Shown: in pieces, positions 13,335-18,629 of the stretch | How the letters are laid out: each line of letters begins with the position of its first letter | How positions within the stretch are numbered: position 1 is the stretch's first letter | Assembly (NCBI GenBank): GCA_034696485.1 | Contig: JAQIWT010000527.1 | Span: forward strand, 1-18,629 | Origin: Isohypsibius dastychi | Lineage: Eukaryota; Tardigrada; Eutardigrada; Parachela; Isohypsibiidae | Length of the DNA stretch: 18,629 nucleotides | Direction of reading: 5' to 3' | Translations under genes and position numbers: made by a program | The notes under the pieces: generated by a model | Databases searched by the model: none | What the model saw: only the letters and a program-made list of their open reading frames with translations | What the model was told of the DNA's origin: nothing

Positions 13335-16300
13335 ATGTCGCATCAGCAGAAGAACGTATGGACAAAGAAACCACCGCCTGTGCCTTCGAAAAGCAGTGTT
13401 TCTCAAGTTTCCAGTTCTCTTCCTGCAAAAATGCCATCAAAGATTAAAGTGGAATCCGCAGGATCATCCGGTAAATATTCCTTCATCTGACTTGGTCGAT
13501 TGATTCTCTATTTGATCTTCTTTAGGTTATTCCAACCTGAAACTATTTGGGGAGATCAGTAAACAGCATCAAGAAGGAATCGCCGCAAAGTTGTCACAGT
13601 TGAAAAACAGCTTCGGAGATGAGGCTGACAGTGATGAAGAAGTGAATATACCGAACAAGGATGAAATTGTCCAAAATATTCTCAACACCTACAATAATCT
13701 GGCTGGAGGAGATGCGGAAAAAGTCAGGCACTCTATCGTCAATGCCACGTCTGCCGGAGCTGCAACTTGTTTGATCTGCATTAGCTCCCTTAAACGGGCT
13801 GATCCGGTGAGAAAATTTTTTTTGAATTTCAGTTGAAGATTGTTATTTGTTGGAATTTTAAATATTCTTCTTCGTTCCTTGGCCTAAAAGTGAGCCCAAT
13901 TTCCGAATCAACTGCACTGCTCTTTCCCGAGAATCCAATTTTCCCTCCACTGATTTGTCAATTTTAATTCAGGTTTGGAACTGCGACAGTTGCTCTTCTG
14001 TATTCCATCTCGGATGCATTCAACGGTGGGCGAAGGACGGAATAATCATCACAAGCGATGTTCTTTCCGACAAACATTTCCCCAACAAGGATCGTTTTTG
14101 GGCTTGGTACATATGCGTTCCAACAGTGATCATCAGCTACTAAGCTTTTGGGTTCATGTCATGTCAAATCCAGACTGTAACCGGTGCTTTGTTTTTGCAG
14201 TCCAAAATGCCGTTTTGAATACAAAGTTCAGGATGCACCGACGCAATACTGGTATGATACTGGCACAGTTTTTTCAGGTGGTCAGTGTTAGTACATTTAC
14301 TTTACCATTTAGGTGCTACTGCAAAAAGGTGCGAGATCCCGTCAATGATCCGTGGATCCTGCCGCACAGCTGTGGTCAAATTTGTGAGAAGACTTTGAAA
14401 AGTGGATGCGCACACAAGTAGTGATTCAATTTTCACTTCATTTACCAAATAGATAGATGACCTTTACCGTTTTTGTTGCAGGTGTTGTCTGCTTTGTCAT
14501 CCCGGTTAGTTATCTTCATATGTGAAATATCTGTTGACTGATTTGCTACGAACTGTTTCCAGGCCCATGCCCACCTTGTCCTGCTCAATCGAAGGTTTTC
14601 TGCTTTTGCGGAAAGCTGCAAAAGGTCGTCAGATGTGGGATTCATTCATTTACTTGCTCCAGGCCGTGTGGGAAAAGACTGGATTGCCTTAATCATAACT
14701 GTGTTATGGAGTGCCACGATGGTGACTGTGCTCCATGTACGAAGCAGACCACTATTTCCTGCGCTTGTGGATCGGAGTCTTCTTCTCAACTGTGCGGAGT
14801 CAAAGTGTATCATTGCAAGCGGTATTGTAAACAATTCTATGAATCGTACTTAATGTTAAACACCGTCTTCCAAATAGAGTTTGTGGGAAATTGTTCGGCT
14901 GTATAATTCACAAATGTGTACAAGTGTGTCATTCGGGTGAATGTGGACCGTGTCCACGAAGCTTGCCAAGGTCGTGCCCATGCGGGAGAACGCGAGCAGT
15001 AGCAGACTGTTTGGTTGAAGTGACACCTTGCGACAATGTTTGTGGGAAACCAGTTTGCGGTCTGCATTCGTGCCAAGAGGTTGGTTAAGATTAAAAGTTT
15101 TTGCAGAGCATACCGCAGTTACATTTGTTTCTGCAGCTGTGTCATTACGGGGATTGCGGAAAGTGCGTGGTACCCGTCAGTAAGTGAACTCTGAACACCC
15201 CAAATACGATACGAGTAGTCTATTGGTGACTTTTACAGAGAAAACATGTCCATGCGGCGCAAAGAACAAAACCGCTCCATGTTCCGCTGATATAACCTGT
15301 GATATTAAATGCAAGAAACTTAGAAACTGTCAGCGACATACTTGTAACAAACGTTGTTGCGCCGGACTATGTCCTCCCTGCGATCAGGTTCGTCGGTAGT
15401 ACTTGGTCTTAACATTTACATGGACTTAGCTCTGGCATTCGTTTCGCAGGTTTGTGGCAGGGTCCTTCCGTGTAAAACTCACAAATGTGAGTCACTGTGT
15501 CATCCAGGTCAGTTCAGCATCGTGAATAATATAGCTAGAAAACACTTCATCATTCACTTGCATGTAGGTCAATGTTATCCTTGCATTCAAATGGTGGAAC
15601 TATCATGTAACTGTGGTGCGGCAAAGATTACGGTGCCCTGTGGAAGACAGGTATGTCAGATCCGCCTTCTGCTTCGTCCGATGTTCTGAATTCACCTGAT
15701 GTACAGCGCTCGATCAAGCCTCCGAAATGCAATATCCAGTGCCGGGAGCTACCGGACTGCCATCACAAGGAACGGATAAAACACCCCTGCCATTTCGGGA
15801 AATGTCCGCCATGCTCACAAATCTGCCTCCAGAATTTGCCTTGCGATCATCGGTGTCAAGCGAAATGCCATTCAGCAGTTGAGATGTTGGTCGAACATGC
15901 TGAGCCGGTTGGGCCGTGGGAGGTCAAGAAGGATCCTGAAAGGGAAGTGCGAAAACTACCTTGCCCACCATGTCAGCACATCGTCAGTATGCCATGCCTC
16001 GGTCAGCATGACGAGGCTCCAATGAAATGTTTCGAGAAACGAGTCGTTAGTTGTGGACGACTATGTGGCCGGAAACTGGCTTGTGGAAATCATTCCTGCA
16101 ATTTACCATGTCACGCGCCCGTAAGATTGAAACTGAGCGTTGAAATTTCGGTCGATTTTTACGCATTTGATTTTTACAGGAGGAAGGTTGTGAAGACTGC
16201 AATTCCGCATGTGCAAGACGGCTGCTTTGTCAGAAGCATGATTGCTATTTACCATGTCATCACGGAGACTGCCCATCGTGTGCGGAGATCGTGAAGATGT

Positions 16301-16886
16301 CTTGCTACTGTAAAAGCATGGGTTTGAAGTTTTCTTGTGGAAAATTTGCCGGAATGAGCGATGAGGAAAAGAGGACTGCATTATCTTGCAAAACTCAGTG
16401 TCATTCGCTGATATCATGCGGACATCAGTGTCGAAAGCTCTGTCATCCGGAAAGTGAGCTACACAGCCTTTCTAAAGAATGTAGGCAAAAGGTCATCCAG
16501 AAGTGTCCATGTGGGAGGATGAAACAGCAGAAGATATGTAGCGAAATCACTGCGACGTTTCCGTGTAATGCGGAATGCCTGGCGATCGTCGATGCGAAAA
16601 AAGAGGTACTTTTCCGTTTAGAGGCGTCGTTTGGCGAATTACCGTTTGTTGTATTTAGGAGGAAGCGCGAGTAGCCCAAGAGGCCGTCGACAATAAAGAC
16701 AAGGCTAGCCGGGAAGAGCAAGAGAAATATGATAGCCGGATGCAGGGGAAAAAGCGAAGACGTTACAGAAACGAAGACCCTGGAGACCAGGAGTCGTTTT
16801 TTGCCAGAAACAAAAAGATCATGTTAACAGGCATTGTTTTCGTTCTGGTGATTGCTGTTTTGATTCACTTTCTACATGTAACTTGA
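13335..16886 (+). CDS. NFXL1: NFX1-type zinc finger protein with C-terminal membrane anchor (NFXL1)
   Basis: The 15 exons are 13335-13470, 13526-13806, 13973-14106, 14201-14251, 14313-14417, 14482-14504, 14563-14821, 14878-15079, 15137-15179, 15239-15387, 15450-15507, 15568-15650, 15707-16120, 16180-16605 and 16659-16886. They give 863 aa; human NFXL1 is 911. A Ser/Pro/Lys-rich N terminus is followed by a C4HC3 RING/PHD-like finger (C127, C130, C143, C146, H151, C154, C184, C187). About eleven NFX1-type Cys/His modules follow (about 205-770), such as [19 protein letters not shown] and CPPC-ending units. Next come a charged helix (about 783-830) and a single terminal membrane span (about 843-861), followed by only a couple of residues. 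The terminal anchor and GPWE/LPCPPCQ spacer distinguish NFXL1 from NFX1. The biochemical role of the family is poorly defined; RING-linked ubiquitin ligase activity is possible but unproven here. The start ATG is a best guess, since upstream noncoding or coding exons cannot be excluded. Confidence 0.94.
14482..14504 (+). other. 23-nt coding microexon of NFXL1
   Basis: This exon encodes only the core of one zinc module (K-CCLLCHP-G across its junctions). It is flanked by GT-AG introns of 64 and 58 bp. It is required to match the family sequence GHKC-LLLCHPGPCPPC, and both junction phases fit. Automated gene finders often skip exons of this size. Confidence 0.85.
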
Positions 16887-17560
16887 ATGTTGGTCGGCGC
16901 CTTATCCACGTTTCTTTCTTGAATCCTGCGGTGAAATATTGCTCTGTGATGTTTGTGTTATGATCAAAATATTGTCCTTCGAACTCTTTGGAAAGAATGA
17001 TTTTATGCGGGGACTGAAACCATGGTAGTACAGTACGGTTCTGTACTCTGTACACAGCAAAGCAGACCAGAAAAGCCGGTACGTGAAGTTCAATTCAGGA
17101 TAGCGATAGCTGTAGACCGATGTACAGCAGCACGATATCGAGACAGCAGCACCAATGGTAGCTCCGCTGCATTTTCGGTAACCACCGCCCCTTTTTGGAC
17201 CACACATTTTTCGTGCAGCACAGTGAATTTTTGAAATATTTTTTTCTCTCTCTGAGTCTGTGTCTTCACAACAAATCACTCTAATGTGAACGAGGAATTT
17301 TCAATCCATGGATCTCCCTGAGCAGATAAAAGGTAGATGAAAGCTGTCGATCAAAAGACATGATCCAGCTTCTAGCAATAGCCAAAAAAAGCGGCTGGTT
17401 GATTCGGCATAACGACACAGGCCCAGTTATGATACCGCGGGGATAAAAAAGATACAGCTTCAAAAGTCTTGGGAGAAAATAAATCTTTGGAACTATTTTT
17501 CACAAATTCAGCAGCTTTATCGAAACAATAGTTCATTTACCAAAATGACCATTTCAACAT
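16887..17560. other. NFXL1 3' flank, noncoding
   Basis: I see no supportable gene here. A minus-strand open frame of about 100 codons from an ATG at 17207 has no recognisable similarity. An AATAAA occurs at 17478-17483, about 590 nt after the NFXL1 stop, and could end a long 3'UTR. No closer AATAAA was noticed. Confidence 0.4.
17478..17483 (+). terminator. Possible distal poly(A) signal of NFXL1
   Basis: This is the first canonical AATAAA that I find after the NFXL1 stop codon. The implied 3'UTR of about 590 nt is long for such a compact genome, so a nearer noncanonical signal is equally likely. Confidence 0.25.
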
Positions 17561-17589
17561 CAGGCAGTCATTTATTAAGGTAGACCTTC

Positions 17590-17853
17590 GGGGTAGTTCT
17601 TGAGAACCGTTTTCACCGCTGGCCAGTTAATTTTCAAGAGTGTGAATAGTTCTTAAGAACCATTCTCAACAACAGACAGTAACCGGTCAGAAGAGACAAC
17701 AGCTCTTTGGCATTACTTTCAGCCACAAGATCTTGTTATTTCAGAAAGAGAATGAGAATTAGTTCTTCAGCCGCATAGTCGTGAAAAATGAGAATGGTTC
17801 TTGAGAACTACTCTCAACAAGTTAGAATGGACTACAGTTCTCTAGTGTTATTT
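17590..17853. repeat. Diverged repeats with palindromic core GTTCTTRAGAAC
   Basis: Three related units occur at about 17594-17618, 17647-17672 and 17790-17820. Each centres on TAGTTCTTGAGAACC or its variant. Two continue into CTCTCAACAA or ATTCTCAACAA, then more loosely into ACAGYTCTYT with TTAYTTT. The middle core (GTTCTTAAGAAC) is a perfect palindrome. The family is probably a decayed tandem or foldback repeat. Confidence 0.6.
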
Positions 17854-17990
17854 TCGACACGACAATGACATCCGCAATGTTTTGCTATTCTTGAAGGAAA
17901 ACAGCTTTCACAAGTAATGTGCCTGAGGATAGGACTGTCTTTAAAATACGCAACTGGTCCTATCATACGAAGGAACACACAAAGAAATTT
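17850..17990 (+). repeat. Left arm of the inverted-repeat element
   Basis: It pairs with 18368-18509 on the opposite strand. Similarity starts near ACACGACAATG and fades after AAGGAACACACAAAG. Confidence 0.8.
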
Positions 17991-18367
17991 CTCAGACGTT
18001 TCCATGTGCCATGAAGTTACTTAAAAGCAGCTATGTGTTTTTGAGTTCCTCGGTCTTCGAGGTTATCCACATCATCAATGCGCAAGTAACGTCAAATAGA
18101 ATAATGTAAGACAAGATGACCTTGATCAGTACAGGAGATGGGACGTTACCGTGGTGATGATTCCGAAAACAATGTCTTCAGAATTTATGTGTGCGCCTCA
18201 TCGTATTGCTCATGAAAGTTTTTGAGACCATTCTTTGAACTTTTTTCTGTATGGTAAAACCAGAGTGTTATTTTTAAGACAGTCCTAGTCTCGGTCACTT
18301 CGCTTGTCACGAACTGTCCGTGGCAGTCGGTGGTTTCTCATCAAGAACGAGGATGGTTGCAGAGGCT

Positions 18368-18509
18368 ATTTTTATTCTTCGTATGTTTCTTCATATGATA
18401 GGGCCAGTTGCGTATTTTGAGACAGTCTAGTCCTCGGGCACATAACTTGTGAGAGCTATTTTCCTTCAGGAATAGCAAAATATTGCTGATGTCATTGTCG
18501 TGTTAAAAA
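18368..18509 (-). repeat. Right arm of the inverted-repeat element
   Basis: It is the reverse complement of the left arm with scattered, mostly transition differences and one or two single-base gaps. A diverged direct copy of part of this arm lies at about 18262-18320, containing AGACAGTCCTAGTCTCGG where this arm has AGACAGTCTAGTCCTCGG. Confidence 0.8.
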
Positions 18510-18629
18510 CTTCTTACGAACTCGCGCCCGTAGGTCGCGTACCTCCTTTGGACCTACATTGTTGTTATATATTCATCTCATAGCAATACCTGCAATTCCA
18601 TAACTGCGACCTTGGAATCCAGTAATCTC
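18510..18629. other. Right-edge sequence, no feature seen
   Basis: 120 bp to the window edge hold no ORF, RNA gene or repeat that I can support. Confidence 0.4.

Larger units (their letters stand above)
17850..18509. mobile_element. Nonautonomous inverted-repeat (foldback/MITE-like) element
   Basis: The left arm 17850-17990 and right arm 18368-18509 are reverse complements of each other over about 140 bp, at roughly 85% identity by eye. They share blocks such as ACACGACAATGACATC and AAAATACGCAACTGG. They enclose about 377 bp with no credible ORF. A third, more diverged copy of the arm interior, in right-arm orientation, lies near 18250-18320. Most arm differences look like transitions, suggesting an old insertion. 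No transposase gene, clear target-site duplication or superfamily-specific terminus was identified, so the class is open and the outer ends may be off by several bases. Confidence 0.7.

Noticed and set aside
17030-17065. Repeated GTACAG/CTGTAC motifs that could form a small hairpin
   Set aside because: The arms are only six bases with several alternative pairings, so this is not distinguishable from chance.
16902-17279. Minus-strand frame antisense to the NFXL1 3' flank
   Set aside because: The first codon is GTG; the first ATG (17207) leaves about 100 codons with no recognisable family and no clear promoter or splice context.
17594-17610. GTTCTTGAGAAC cores read as heat-shock or steroid-receptor elements
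   Set aside because: The spacing does not match nGAAnnTTCn heat-shock units or AGAACAnnnTGTTCT hormone elements; better described as a repeat family.
18530-18585. Possible tRNA-like fragment near the right edge (GTAGGTCGCG...GGACCTAC)
   Set aside because: No acceptor stem, anticodon arm or T-loop (GGTTCRA) can be arranged.

Overview
This window is nuclear DNA of an animal, most likely a nematode-like invertebrate. It carries five conserved, intron-rich protein genes. By hand splicing against remembered family proteins I place about 56 introns. All are GT-AG, and nearly all are 45-100 bp (the longest are 174 and 166 bp). Three of the five start codons have a strong 3' splice-site-like sequence 7-22 nt upstream, which fits spliced-leader trans-splicing. 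Acceptors are varied (ttttag, ttacag, ctcag, tatag) rather than the uniform TTTTCAG of Caenorhabditis. Together with the compact introns and moderate GC, this makes me lean to an enoplean/Trichuris-Trichinella-type worm. That placement is an inference. There are no bacterial operons, CRISPR arrays or recognisable tRNA/rRNA genes.

Layout: (1) 1-1459, minus strand: BCKDHA, the mitochondrial branched-chain 2-oxoacid dehydrogenase E1-alpha subunit. Its C-terminal end runs off the left edge. (2) 1460-1997: a putative bidirectional promoter. (3) 1998-5613, plus strand: an RBM26/RBM27-family RNA-binding protein (CCCH finger, two RRMs), 18 coding exons. (4) 5614-6655: 3'UTR and intergenic DNA. (5) 6656-11250, plus strand: an ISWI (SMARCA5-type) chromatin-remodelling ATPase, 15 coding exons, with an unusual Ser-rich tail. 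(6) 11443-12486, minus strand: a SWEET (SLC50A1-type) sugar transporter, 7 exons, tail-to-tail with ISWI. (7) 12487-13334: a second divergent intergenic region with palindromic bZIP-like sites. (8) 13335-16886, plus strand: NFXL1, with a RING/PHD-like finger, about eleven NFX1-type zinc modules and a C-terminal membrane anchor, 15 exons. (9) 16887-18629: non-coding DNA holding a diverged palindromic repeat family and a roughly 660-bp inverted-repeat element.

The genes belong to unrelated housekeeping pathways (amino-acid catabolism, nuclear RNA metabolism, nucleosome sliding, sugar transport, a zinc-finger membrane protein), and I see no operon or pathway cluster. I found no undescribed multi-gene system. 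The items most worth a second look are lineage-specific changes in the ISWI protein (altered AutoN basic patch, SUMO-interaction-like C terminus), the inverted-repeat element at the right end, the candidate trans-splice acceptors, and the overlapping convergent 3' ends of ISWI and SWEET.
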